Part shown: in pieces, positions 36,424-49,200 of the stretch
Position numbering within the stretch: position 1 is the first letter of the stretch
How the letters are laid out: each line of letters begins with the position of its first letter
Assembly: GCA_026260175.1 (NCBI GenBank)
Contig: JAKCWW010001668.1
Span: 312 to 64,311 of the forward strand
DNA from: Reticulitermes lucifugus
Taxonomy: Eukaryota > Arthropoda > Insecta > Blattodea > Rhinotermitidae
Direction: 5' to 3'
DNA: 64,000 bases
Program-made: the position numbers and the translations under genes
The notes under the pieces: generated by a model
Database searches by the model: none
What the model was told of the DNA's origin: nothing
What the model saw: the letters and a program-made list of their open reading frames with translations, nothing else

Positions 36424-39400
36424 ATGGTAGGTGAACTGTGGTATAATTTTATAACGTAATTTTATCCAAGACATCCTTATGAATTGAAATTGATTTTGTA
36501 TAAATTCCTTGAAGTCTGTTTTAAGGCTGCAAGTATTATGATATGTTACTGAAAAGTGTTTGGATTTGATGAAGAATGTAACCCTCTTTTTGGAGTCAAC
36601 ATAGTTGTGTGGTTTGTTCAGTTGTAGAACAATGTCTTTCTCGTGTGGTGCAGGACAGACGTGGGGTGCATGTGTGACTAGTTTTTGTCGTACAGATTTT
36701 TATTTTTAAACAGAAAGTCGTTCTTCGGTTTGTATTTGATGAGACCTGAACGTTCGTATTTCATGTATGGCGTGTCATATTGAGCTCCTGGTTTTCATTA
36801 CTGTCGTTTATTGATGGTTTCAGATGCTCGTATTTTTAGCATGCTAATTGTACGCTTTGCCTGCAGTGTAATCAATTTGTTATAGGCTCGTGGACCTAAG
36901 AAACACCTGAAACGATTGAACGCGCCAAAGGCATGGATGCTGGACAAACTTGGTGGAGTGTATGCACCACGACCAAGCACAGGGCCGCACAAACTGAGGG
37001 AGTCGCTTCCTCTTGTAATTTTTCTCCGCAACAGACTGAAATATGCCCTTACCAACTGCGAAGTCAAGAAGATTGTTATGCAGCGTTTGATTAAAGTGGA
37101 CGGGAAAGTTCGTACTGATCCAAACTACCCAGCTGGATTTATGGGTATGTGTGTGGGCGTATAATATTGCTGTAACTGTATGCAGCATGTATTATGTGTC
37201 TGGTGTTTGTGAAGAATGTGTTCGTGTTGCGTGCCTAAATGTGCCCGAAATTTGAATAGGGTGGATTATGGCAGGCCTACACACACCACATGTTGAAAGT
37301 ACTTGTTTCAGGCAAAAGTTTGGGTATGTGAGTTTTTATATGTTATGTTTGGTTAGTGATTGTTAATTTTAGTGTGGTACAAAATATGTTAAATCAGTTC
37401 AGAGCTGGACACATAATTTATATTATGAACTTCATTCTGCTGGATGTTGAAAGTAGACTGCACCATGCAGATAACTTGGGGTTTCTGAAGTTATTTTGTT
37501 GGTTAGGAATTACATGATGTTACAGGTAGGGAATGATGAATAGTGCATTTTACTTATAACTTAAGCATAAATTCTTATTATATTCCTTGAAATGAATGAT
37601 ATTATTCCGTTGCATTCTAATAATGAGTCACATTCCTGAGCACAATTAAAGGGCAAAGGACTACTCCATGAGTGATCAGTTAAGCTATGAAGATAGTGTT
37701 ATTCTTTTTTCCATTTAAATATTCTAACTATAGCTCCTGAACTGATGTTGAGAGGGTAGGGCAGCTTCTGGTAGCAGTAATTCTTCATGCTAAGTGCTAG
37801 CATGTTTCATTAAGTATCCACCAGATAGAAGAGCTCTTTCTGTCTCTTTCCATAAGTTATCCTGTTTTGTGGCAGATTGTAGTATGCCGTCTTTCTGCAC
37901 TTGGGATCTCCGCCTGTTCTTCAGATTGCATAGTGATCGTATGTTCAACACAGTCATTTTAATCCTTCCAGGAGAAAGTTGCAAAGTCAAAAGTTGCCTT
38001 AATTACTTTGAGATGATTTTACATGTTTCACTAATTGAAAGTGTGAAATAAATTAAAATCAGGATAGCCAGTGTTGTAAATGAGCTATCTCATGCACACA
38101 GTATGGTAAGGGTTAATTACCTAATGTTCTGAATATTTCAGTGCATAACTCTCATGAATTTGTATACAGGGTTTTCATGTGAAGAATGTAAACCAGTCAT
38201 GTGAAAGATTTGACCAGCTATGTTATTTGATTGATTTATGTTTTGATTTTGCAGATGTAGTGACAATTGAGAAAACTGGAGAATACTTCAGGTTGATCTA
38301 TGATGTTAAGGGACGGTTTACCATTCACAGAATCACAGCTGAAGAAGCCAAGGTAAATGAGGTTTTATATATTTTTATATGTCGAGTTACAAGGTGTATG
38401 CAAGAGCCACCTCAGAAGAATTTTTGAATTCTTTCCCACATAGAAGTATTGGAAAGTGTAAATGGAATTTTGCACATTACATTTCTTGGTAGTGGACTAA
38501 GAAGTCTTGCAAGGTACTGTATGTCTGTATTGTTTCTCCCTTTACCCTGTCAAGGAGTGCTGAAGTTTTTCCGCAAGAAGGATGGGTAAGCAGTGGTGCA
38601 TGTTGTTACCATGTTCAGGGAGCATTTCCACGCATACTGCAGACATCACTTTGGCAGACTTCTTTTTTACATTCAAGATGCCTTGCATTCTGGTTTGTCT
38701 TCAATATGAGTGTAATTAGCATTAAATTTCTAAATGGATGGAGGTGCCGAAGACATGAAAAAATGTTTTCAGACTCACTGAAGTGTGATTCTGAACATTT
38801 ACAGTGAAATTTGCTTTTTCTGCGACACATTCAAGGTGTGCCATTTTTTAACCATTGCAAATTTTTGTTCAATAAATGTCATGCGAAACTGGAAATGCAG
38901 CTTTGATGTAGGAATGTATATGGCAGTCTGGAAGGGTGGATGTTTTATGTTGAAGATTTTTATGTGAGTGGGAGTTGTAAGTAACTGGTCACCTTATTTT
39001 AATGCTGTTATGTTTTCAACTAATATTTGTGTATTTATTGTGAGAATTAACAGTTTTGTCATAAATACACACTAGAACTTACGTGTAAAATTTTAGCTTA
39101 TTTTAAGTAGGTCTGTTCTTTATACATCAACATGTTGCGAAGCCTCCATGATTGTCTTAAGCGTGAAACGCTTGATAATTAACCACTGGTTTGAAACATT
39201 CCATATTTCATGTATTTTCAAGGCAGTGATTACTAAAGTAGACTCATAAGTTTATGTACACTGTGCACAGCATTGCTTTGTACAGGGGTTCTTAAATTCT
39301 TTCACTGGCCGACCAATTTAACAATTTCAGTATACCACCAATATTTTTCTTTTTTTATTTAAATAAAAATCAGAACTGGCTGACAGCGTGGATGAGTCAC

Positions 39401-42400
39401 ATAATTTTGCCAGCAGTGCTGTGTGTTAGCAAATATATATGGTTTATGGTTTTCATTTTTTTACAGTTTCTGTCCTTTTATATGCATATTTTGATTTTTT
39501 ATTAAGCCTGCATAGTATTATAAACAATGGTTGGCTTACCAGTAGTGTTATGTTTACCACAGTTTGAAAAACCATGGCTTAGTAGGTACTGTAAGAATGT
39601 ATATTTTCATTCTTTTTATTTGGTTTTGAAGTTTTCTCTGCGTGTAGGTGTAGGTGGAAGGCAAGTACATATACATTATCAGTTTTGAGTACTCCATAAA
39701 ACTTCCATGGAAAATGTTAGAACTGGTATTATTATTTGTAGTTTGTACTTTCTTTTTGGGGTACTGTGAAATACCAGTTTTATACTTCCTGTGATGATAA
39801 AATGTGTAAGGCACTGTATAATTGATTATGCCATGATATGTTGTTTACTCATCTGAGGAAGTTGAGTTATTTGGTCACTGTAGGTCGAGTGTATAATAGG
39901 AAGACCCTGGCTGCTACCAGCTGGCCTGTGTATAGCAGGATACAAGTACCACCACCACTCAAAGACTGCATTTCATATATTTAAACAGCAAATATACTTA
40001 CTTATCTCTTGTTAGACATGCCGCACAATCTCTGCTTTTTCTCCATAAAATGCCGTGTGTTTCATCATGTTATCTTTTTAGTTTTATAAAATATTTAAGT
40101 TTTACATAAAGGGTGCGCTAAAATTTAAATGTCCAGCTCTGCTGCCAAAGGGCTATAGTAATCGTGGTGGCTTGTAGAGTGCAAGCTTATTTTGTTTGGA
40201 GGCAGAACAACAGTGTATTTTGTTGTATTAATATCAGATTATGGATATTTTGAAGTACTTCATGTTCAGGCCAAGTACTGACTACAAATGAAATAAACCC
40301 TAATAGAGAGTAAGGACTTAATTTCTGCACAGTTATGTCAGTGCACTGAATCAAACCCCAAGTAGCTGTAGCCTATAATTAATAATGAAATTTGATTCAA
40401 AACATGTAATTCCATATAGCCACCTTACAAAGTAAATATCAAATAATATGATTTATATGTGTGTTACAGCTTACCCAGTTCACTTTGTGGAGGGGTATAA
40501 TATATATGATGACAGTATGCATATTTACTGCAGTGACAAATACTAAGTAGAAATTCGCATATTTTTCTATATATTCTTGCTTATTATATATTTTAAAAAA
40601 GGGTACGCAAATTATCCAAAACTCGGGCACCATCCAAAATTTCTAGGTAACGTGGGTGGCATGAAGTAAGTTCCATACTGATGACCCACAAATGTTACGC
40701 GTCACCATACAAAATTAGTCGTCTGGACAGTCAGGCACCTGGTATTTGTGCACCCCTGCTTAGTGTATTATTATTCAGATTGTACCAGGTGTATAAAACA
40801 TTTGTTTGGTTCCAGTCTTGTTGATATTAATTCTAACAAGACAGGCAATGTATGTGTAAACGTAACGTTGAGGCATGTAACAAAACCATTGTTGCTGTGG
40901 AAAAGCAATGAAGTGTTACATATTCTGAAACAGTTCTCATTCTAAGAAGAATTGAGCAAGATATCATAAATGTACGTCTTCATGTAAAGTACCTGTTATT
41001 CTTGTATCAGATTTTAATGGAACTCGAGTTTTTGACAGATTTTCGAAAAATACTCAAATATCAAATTTCATGAAAATCCGTCTTGTCTGAGCCGAGTTGT
41101 TCCATGCGGATGGACCGACGGACAGGCATGACAAAGCTAATAGTTGCTTTTTGCAGTGTTGCGAATGTGCCTGAAAACTGTGCAGGGCTGCTCTGGGGCC
41201 CACCCACCCCCCTGTTCAGTGGGTTCCAGCGTTCTTTCGTGGGGGTAAAGCAGCTGGGGTGTGATGGTGACCACTCACCTCCACGTAGTATTGAGGTGAA
41301 AAGTGAGTGGAGCTGTACCTCTGCTTCCCTTATATGCCTTCATGGTGTATAGGAGGACAGCTTTACCTTGTACGTTGTTGATATTAATACTGTAAATGTC
41401 TCCATGGAGATTAACTTTTAAGCTTGAAATATGTGGAAGAAAACTGTAAGGAAAATATGACATACTAAATTTAAGCATACAGTGATGGTATATAATGTAT
41501 TTCAGATAGTAGGTTGTCTGTATATTCATTGTGATGGCATTGTTGTGGACAAGTGGATGTGAACACTGAATTGAGGGAAATCTTAAATGGAGGAAATGTA
41601 ACATTGAGATTATTGATTTGGGATCTGTTAAATTGCATGTTGGGGAAACCTGAAATGGGTTTCCGCTTTCCTACGTGACCCATCTTAAAAAGTGGAACTT
41701 ACAAATTGGTGTTGCTTTAGTTGAGAGCTCCAGTAGCATAAATGTAGGTATGCCACTATGTCATTGTATCAAATCATACTCCCCAACGTTTATTAAATTA
41801 TCTGAGTACAGTGATAGGAAATGGCTCTGAATACATACCACCCACAATTTGTGTATTCCTTTCATTATTATTTGATTTAATATGATTGTGCTCTCAAGAG
41901 CTATAAAATTTTAAGACCTGTTACCTGATAGGTACTGATCCATGTGTCTGTAGGAAACTTCAGATCACATGCTGATGTGATTGCTACCATGGCAATCATG
42001 TGGGCATACTTGCCACATATATCTGCAGTCATTACTACTAATTTATCTTGAATTAAATCCTTCCAGGCCACAATTATGTTGTTCGTGCAGAGCTGTGGCT
42101 ATGTGGTGAAAGCCAGTATCATTAAAATCCTCTTGTGAGAGAAGTTACATTAAAAAATACACCAAGGCCTTGTTTTACACCCTAGTTGTGTTCCTGAAAA
42201 AGTGGGTCTAAATCAGAAAGGCATAAATAAAAAAATGATATTCCCATAAGAAAAAAGAGAAATGGAAATAAACCAGCCAAAGAGCGTTAAACTAAAAATG
42301 AGAAGGCGTAAATTAAGTGGTTTAAACTGGTAAGGGACATTTAAAAGGCATAAAACAAGGTTGTGTTGTATATTGATTAGTTCTGCTTGTTTCCTGAAAA

Positions 42401-45137
42401 GTAATGAAATTGTAGATGTGCTTTTCAGGCCTTCGCTTTGAGAAAATGTTGCGTGTGTGTGTTTTACTGAATCATACATTTTTATTTTGTGTTAACTAAA
42501 TTGTTAGTGTTACTGTAATTACAGTACAAGCTTTGCAAGGTGAAAAGGGTGCAGATTGGTCCCAAAAAAATTCCTTTCTTGGTGACTCATGATGGAAGAA
42601 CTATCCGCTACCCAGATCCAGTCATCAAGGTGAATGACACTGTCCAACTTGATATCGCAACATCAAAAATAATGGACAGCATCAAATTTGATTCTGGTAA
42701 GTAAAGCAGGAACTCTTAGTAATTGATTTTACTGTGAACCCCTTGCTTACTGGTTTATTGTGCAGTACATGCCACTGTTACGCAAGGTTTCTGCAACACT
42801 GGACAAAGAAAAGTAAAATTGTTCCCAGTCTTAGTGTATAATAAAAATATAAATGTCGTGTTAGCTTGTTTTGCTTTAAAGATGGTTGAACAAGTGTGGG
42901 ACGATTGGTTACCTTATGTATACAGGCGTAATGGCCGAATGGTATGAGGTGCTTGTTGAAACAGAACACTTTATTGTGTAGCATTGCACATACATACATA
43001 CATACATACATACATACATACATGGACAGTGGTGTTACAACTGTATACTGCAGAAAATCATCAGTCATTGTTACTGAAATCAGAACCTTGAATCCATACA
43101 TATGGCCGTTTCACTTATTTATTTATTCCTTAAGAGAGAAACACTCATAGCTACCTGGGCATGATTGTGTCTGCAGATTCCTGTAAAGCTGGTATTAAGA
43201 ATGCATGGAGCCATACCTTAGACCCTCCATATGCCATCATGGTGTGCACACGGACGGCTTCACCTTATTGTTTATATGTGCTTGGCACTCAAGTTTTCGT
43301 ATTTCTCAAATTCTTTCTCTGGCCATAGGTAATCTGTGCATGATAACTGGAGGGCGTAACTTGGGACGTGTTGGTACAGTGGTTAACAGAGAACGTCACC
43401 CAGGTTCTTTTGACATAGTCCATATTAAAGATTCTCAAGGACATACATTTGCCACAAGGTAAGCACTAGGTTTTAAGTTGCCCGTTTAGTGCCAAACTTT
43501 ATGTAAGTTGATTTATGAGAGACATTTTCATACTGCAGTACTGTTATGCCATTTTAATGCCTGTCTTCTTATAACGTGGATAAGATGGCAGATAATCACA
43601 TCATCACTAAGTAGTGATTTCTTATAGGATCATTTAGATCAGTAGGTATTCCATACTGCTTGATCGTCATCAGTTCATTCATCCTAATGATATTTGGTAA
43701 ATGCTACAATTATGAGCTCCTCATGCACCCCCCCCNCACTACCTTCTGTATGCTAGTCTCATAAAATAGTTATGCTGAATGCAATTTAATGATATTAAAA
43801 TTCTGTATGTTGGCCCGATCGAAGCTGTGTTAATCAGTTCCTTAGTTAATACAGTCAAAGCGAGGCCAAAAATAATCTTCATCTAATGGTCGCTGATTTG
43901 GCTATATGAATGCCTTACCAGCATTACCCAAGTTGAATACACTTCCACTATGCATCATTTGACTGAAGTCGAGTGTATTGCCCACTATTCTGTTTGTGCA
44001 TGCTTTGCTCTTTCCATCTTGATTAAGGGTCATGAGGTTAAGCATCTCATGCTGTACTGATTTGTTCATCCACATCACTTGCAGTTGTATTGTTTCCTGC
44101 ATATTTTCTTGAGTGCATGTTTCATATAACTGTATAACTTCAGAGGTTAGGAATATGCAGCTCTCTCTTTGTTAAAGAACATCTGTGAGGACAAAGGTGA
44201 CTTAAAAAGATGGAAGGAAAATACGAACTCTAAGGCAAAATTTAGACTACCTCAATAATAATATAAACTTGCCCTTGTTTGTTTGTGGATTTCATTGGGT
44301 TGCAAGAAATAATGTGACGTGTTTACTGCTTCTGCTTCACGTAGAATGTCAGAAAGATGAACAGTGATCTGTGTTTTGTGGGCGGAGTGTGTGAAATGTG
44401 ATTTGTGAGTAGTAATAATCAGTTGGTGTGAAGAAATCTGTTCTGACAAGATACTGACAGATCAGGCAATGAGCTGAATTGCCTCTCCATATGTCTGGAA
44501 GAAATGTAGTAAGCCAGTGGGTTGCCAGTTTTTTTATTTTAGATTGTTTGTTGAATTGTAGATGTTACCATGCATAAATTCCTCTTTTTTTTCTTCTTTT
44601 TTTTCTTTTATTTTCATAATTGATGCAGTATGCATCATTTTAGTGTTAAGGTATATAGTATACTGGTCAGACTGCAGGTTGTGGGACTGGACAATCAAGA
44701 CTTTGAGCCCTGTCAAAAATGGAGAATTTTCTCTTTACCAGTGTTCACACCAGCACTGGGGCTCACCTAGCTTCCTCCTATCCATTGGGTACCATCGGCC
44801 CTTTCCCTGCAATTGAAGTGGTCAGGACTCACAGCTAATCTTTGTTCTATATGTCATTCCTTGCATAATGCTTAATTAATTATGCATATTTATTCTCTTG
44901 CTTGATATTGTAGTTTCTTTTTCAATTGAATTGTTTCTGTCCCTTAGGAGGTCCAACTGTTTGTTTAGATTTTTGTTCATTTGTATTTTACCTCTTTCTG
45001 TTACTAGATTGAACAATGTATTCATTATTGGGAAAGCAACCAAGCCATATGTGTCATTGCCACGTGGAAAGGGTGTGAAACTGAGTATTGCAGAAGAGAG
45101 AGACAAGCGGCTCGCTGCAAAGGCTGCCTCTGGATAA
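36424..45137 (+). CDS. RpS4: 40S ribosomal protein S4
   Basis: Coding exons are 36424-36426 (the ATG alone), 36886-37144, 38255-38352, 42525-42696, 43329-43458 and 45008-45137, all GT-AG and in phase, giving 263 residues, the usual eukaryotic length. The protein begins [18 protein letters not shown] and ends [12 protein letters not shown]. It is a core component of the small ribosomal subunit (eS4). Visible parts are the eS4 N-terminal region, the S4-like RNA-binding segment ([20 protein letters not shown]), the central domain ([20 protein letters not shown]) and the KOW motif ([20 protein letters not shown]). Having the ATG isolated in its own exon after a short pyrimidine leader is common for this gene class. 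Intron 3 (4.2 kb) has taken in a MITE and a SINE-like repeat. No alteration of conserved residues was noticed. Confidence 0.97.
41160..41375 (+). repeat. SINE-like repeat, family A, long copy (RpS4 intron 3)
   Basis: This copy links the parts seen separately elsewhere: GCTCTGGGGCCCACC and CAGTGGGTTCCAGCG (as at 44750-44800), then GTGGGGGTAAAG (as at 1210), GTGACCACTCACCTCCACG, and AGTGGAGCTGTACC with TATGCCTTCATGGTGT (as at 11640 and 43200). Confidence 0.55.
42160..42368. mobile_element. TA-flanked MITE, copy 2 (RpS4 intron 3)
   Basis: CACCAAGGCCTTGTTTTACA at the left matches the inverted right end CAACACAACCTTGTTTTATG with a few changes, and TA flanks both ends (42158-42159 and 42369-42370). 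The 209-bp interior matches copy 1 at 22186-22741 without the nested SINE. Confidence 0.75.
42989..43023. repeat. CATA microsatellite in RpS4 intron 4
   Basis: About nine perfect CATA units. It makes artificial ORFs on both strands and is noncoding. Confidence 0.95.
43180..43275 (+). repeat. SINE-like repeat, family A, 3' part (RpS4 intron 4)
   Basis: AAGAATGCATGGAGCCATACC followed by TATGCCATCATGGTGTGCAC matches the 3' part of the copies at 11600 and 41160. It ends about 50 bp before the exon 5 acceptor, so it sits close to the splice site. Confidence 0.5.
44665..44840 (+). mobile_element. SINE, family A, 5' copy with degenerate tRNA head (RpS4 intron 5)
   Basis: TACTGGTCAGACTGCAGG and GACTTTGAGCCCTGTC stand where the A- and B-boxes of a tRNA-derived head would be. 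Then come CAGCACTGGGGCTCACC and CATTGGGTACCATCG, matching 41185-41225. It supports a tRNA origin for family A. Confidence 0.45.
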
Positions 45138-45176
45138 AACATGTTAATGTTGCTTTAAATGTGTCTGTGGTGAGAC

Positions 45177-45182
45177 AATAAA
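45177..45182 (+). terminator. RpS4: RpS4 polyadenylation signal
   Basis: A canonical AATAAA lies 40 bases after the TAA stop, followed by T- and GT-rich sequence, so the 3' UTR is predicted at about 60 bases, short as usual for ribosomal protein mRNAs. Confidence 0.85.
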
Positions 45183-46099
45183 ACTTGGTTTCCCTGTGAT
45201 GATGGTTGTCAGTTTTTGTAAATGAGTATAAATACCCCAGAATATTTTATTATACAGGAAGGTTTCCTGTAAAATAAATGGTGAAGTGGTTTTTCATGAA
45301 TAAGCATTGTGGCTGCAGATGTTGGATTTTATAGGTTAAGGAAATGTTTCATGGATATAAATCTTGTACCCATAAATATATTGAATTGTCTGTAATGGTT
45401 ACAATTTACATGCCTTTTATAAGTATTTTTATTGCAAGCAGTATAATTTGGACAACTGATTTGCAGATTTGTGTGGGAGGAAGCATGTGTACAACTGCCA
45501 TTATAATTCCAGTCATTCATAATTTCTTTGTATTTACCTATATTTGGCTCTTCTCTACCTTCCATTCATAAGTTATTTATGCCAGATACTTGTTAACTGG
45601 ACATCAGTATGTCTGTCTAATTTTAAGACAATGTGAAATAAAATGTATTAATCTTCCAAGACATGACCAAATTCTGCAACACAGGGTAGATGAAGATGCA
45701 AATGTTAATATTTATTCATAGCCAAGTGGACGATGGTCTTACATGCTGTATAAGCATTTTGTTTCTATACCTGTATCACTTATACAAAACAAGAATTAGT
45801 ATGCGAGGCCTAGCACTGTCAGAGTACCATAGCTTCAGCAGTGGATCATATTTGCCTTGGTGTGGACTCAAGTAAGGATCGAATGTAATGCTGAGAGTAT
45901 GCAACGTCATCCTACCCATCTTGACACAGGGTTACACAGATCATTACTACATGTTCAATGTAAATTTGTAGTAGGGTGTTGCGATAGTATTGGTATAAGC
46001 AGGAGATGCCTACAGCAGTGGACAATTGAAGTTTCCCGGCAGGCACATGTAGCATTTTGATGGTTAACAGAAAAGCCATTGTAGTTTTACTACAGAGTT

Positions 46100-46230
46100 G
46101 GCATAAATCAAAACAGGTATTCCCATGTGAAATAATGGAATAGGTAGGTGGTTAACATAATAGGGCGCAGCTGGCCGAAGGGCATTAAATTGCAAATGAG
46201 AGGATGTAAAGTAAAAAGAAGTATATATTG
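46100..46230. mobile_element. TA-flanked MITE, partial copy 3
   Basis: GCATAAATCAAAACAGG, GTATTCCCATGTGAAA, GGCATTAAATTGCAAATGAG and GATGTAAAGTAAAAAG match the interior of copies 1 and 2 in order. The terminal repeats are not recognisable. Confidence 0.45.
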
Positions 46231-49200
46231 CCAAAGAAACATAAAGCAATGGCTATATGTGTTAAGTACTGTGTCTGCAAAAGACAGCACTTCCTGTAAT
46301 TTAGTTTTCCAAACATTACATACCCATCTACACTTCAGTTCTTCATATTTTTTGGCACGCGATTTGATTGTGACGAGGATTCGTAATAGTGCCTTACAGT
46401 CTGGTACATGGTTATGAATGGGAATTCAGCATCTATCTTAATGTTCCATCTGAAGGTCGAGGCTATATATTACGACGGAAAGCCCACGAATCAGATTACA
46501 CAGTAGCATAAACCGAAAGATTAAAATTTCGAAGGTTCCTACGATTTTGTTTGTACAAGGGCTGTGGGGTGATGTGGTTTGGTAGGAGGCTGCGTTACCG
46601 ATATGCTATATAGTTCTGCAAGTTATCACCAGGGAGTACGGTTGAACCTAAGACGATCCATTCCAACTTCAGTCACTTGCAAATGGGGATGTTTCCACGG
46701 AGATGCTTATCAGTATGAGGTAGTAATCTGTGATCCGTAAATAGAAGAATATAATAAATTTTCTATAGTGATAAAATAATTAAATATCATTGTGCCACAT
46801 GTAATGATAAAGTAAAATATAATTTGTGGTAATGTAAAAGTATACGCTGCTTTGGATTTTCAGGTTACATGCAATTTGACTGGTAGTAATTTACGAAACA
46901 AAATGTTTTAGTTGGTTTCTGCTGGAAAGGCAATATGATGCTGCCCTCTGTTGTGTTTATGCCAAGTTGCAGGTTCGACCGAGACGTAGAAAATGGGGTG
47001 TAATTCGTAAAACCTGAAGTAATTCAGTTGAGGGGTCGTGAAGGAAACCTTCTTAATTGCGTATAACAGAAATGAGTTATGCGATAGTGTCTGTTGCTTC
47101 ATGCGTAGATGTAAATTGCCTGTACCTTCAATTGAGGAGGTGGTTTGGAGATCGTAATAGCCCCTTCAAAGAAGAATTATAATACACCAATATGAGTTCG
47201 TCATATAGTATAATACAGAATATACAGCAAATTTGAAAGTCGATTTAAGAACTTGTATTAAGTATACTTTGGTTAAACTCCCAGTTAAAGGATTGTCATG
47301 TGACCAAGAGGAAGTTTCAATGGTGTTACGGACTCTTGAAATTAATTTGGAACGACTAGATTAGATCGGGTACCGATTTGCGGTTTCTGTGATCATTCGT
47401 CGTTGTATTGGACTTCACGACGAAAGTGAGGGGCAATGAAAGCTCACACTGCGTCAGAGGAACGTGGCGAGCAGAAAACTCCGGTTTATATGTTGCTGAA
47501 CAGCTTGCATCAAGTACAGAATCTGGTAATTTTCAGGCAAGTACAGTATGTGGTGAAAATTTTTTTGGGAGTTCAAGAAGCAGCTGATCATGTGGTTAGA
47601 GTGGTGTTTTTTATTTAGAACTTTGGGTATAATTACAGTAGGCCTACTTAAACAGCATTTATGATTTCTGCTATGGTCATGAAAACATTGAGTATTACTG
47701 GTTAGTGAAATTTGATCAATATTGTTGGACATGTACAAGTTCGCTAACCTTGTTGAAATTAAGATAGAAATAAGCTCTATGAAGTGCAGTTTTATTTCAG
47801 CAGTTACTGGTTTAATTTGAGATTTTTAAAGTCCACATTTCAGAGTACACATTAAAAATTTAGCACATTGAAGTGAAGATGTAGCTGACAGTACTCAGTA
47901 TTTATTTAAGGGAAATGTAGATATTGTCATTTAAAAAAAGTAATGGATAACTTTCAGGATTCAGGTGATACACATATTTAATGTCTTGCATTGTCTTGTT
48001 TTTGTTACAATTACACAGCTTTTTAGGAAGTTGGTTCTTCTGTCATCAGCAAATGAAAAAATTAGAAAATGGCCATTTCTAACAAAGTAAGGTAATGGCA
48101 AAAGTCAAATATCTGTCATGTCAATAATACCACCATTTTCCCAAACTTGCAGACTTATATTGTAACATACAGAATGTAGACTTTCACCATCAGGTATTGT
48201 TGATTCTCATGTTATTGGTGGCTTGTATACTGGGTGCTGTAGTATAATTCGTTTTTGTAAAAATTTAATATAAAAGTACTTGAAGAATAATCTGTAAGTT
48301 ATTGGTCTTGTCATTACTAGTATTATCTTTATATTGCAGTAGACATAATTGTTCCTGGTTTACTTTGTAACTAGGAGGTAACTTTGGGTGTGCAATGCCT
48401 TTGGATGATAGCAGTGAGTAGGACTACTGATTTCTTATTCAAAAATATGGCACAAACCGTGTTTGAATGAGTAAAGAGAGAAAGATAAAGAGTAATTGTT
48501 AATTTTAATTTGGTCAGTTGAGAGTATTTAAAATTTTAATGAAGGAAGATTGTTGATTTATTGGTTCTTGTGTTAATTAACAATGTTTTTTTCAACCTAA
48601 ATTCATAGATTTAAGATAAATTATGACTGGAAAAGGATATGGAAGGAATTGTGGGCTATGTAATGTGGTAATGAATTCTCAGATTCCCTAGGAGGGAGGG
48701 AGTGTATTTACCAGCTGAGAGACTGTCATCTCGTCAAGGATTGCTTCATGAAGTGGAAAGAAGTGATCGTGACATATACTAAATGTATCCCAACATTTGC
48801 TTGGAGGAACTGGAATTCCATGTCACCCCTTAGTCAGGCTAGCAGATCTCCATCCAGGATCCCAGGACCTTCTGAATGTAAAGTGGTAGTTTTCAGCACT
48901 CATTGACATTGTTTGGTTAGCAACAATCATAAATGGGCTTGTCACAAACCTGGATGTTTTATTGTTTTTGAAATCAGTGTATTGGGTCCATTTAAGGAAA
49001 AGGCAGGTACACATTCTGACAGACATCTTAGTGGCAATATGACACTGGCAACCCTGTCTTTGTGATATGTAATTCAGTAGGTACAGCACATATAGTGTGT
49101 GATTAACAGTGTCAGAGTGCATCCTGTATATTGTCCATTATACAGTTTTTTTTATACCTGTACGATACAGTGCCAAGATGCAGGAACTAAGTTAAAGTGG

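Noticed and set aside
42778-43150. ORFs on both strands with Tyr/Val/Cys or Thr/Tyr/Ile/His runs
   Set aside because: They are translations of the CATA microsatellite in an RpS4 intron.
37145-43328. Box C/D snoRNA candidates in RpS4 introns (ATGATGA near 37532, CTGATGA near 40679)
   Set aside because: No D box at suitable spacing and no closing terminal stem was found.
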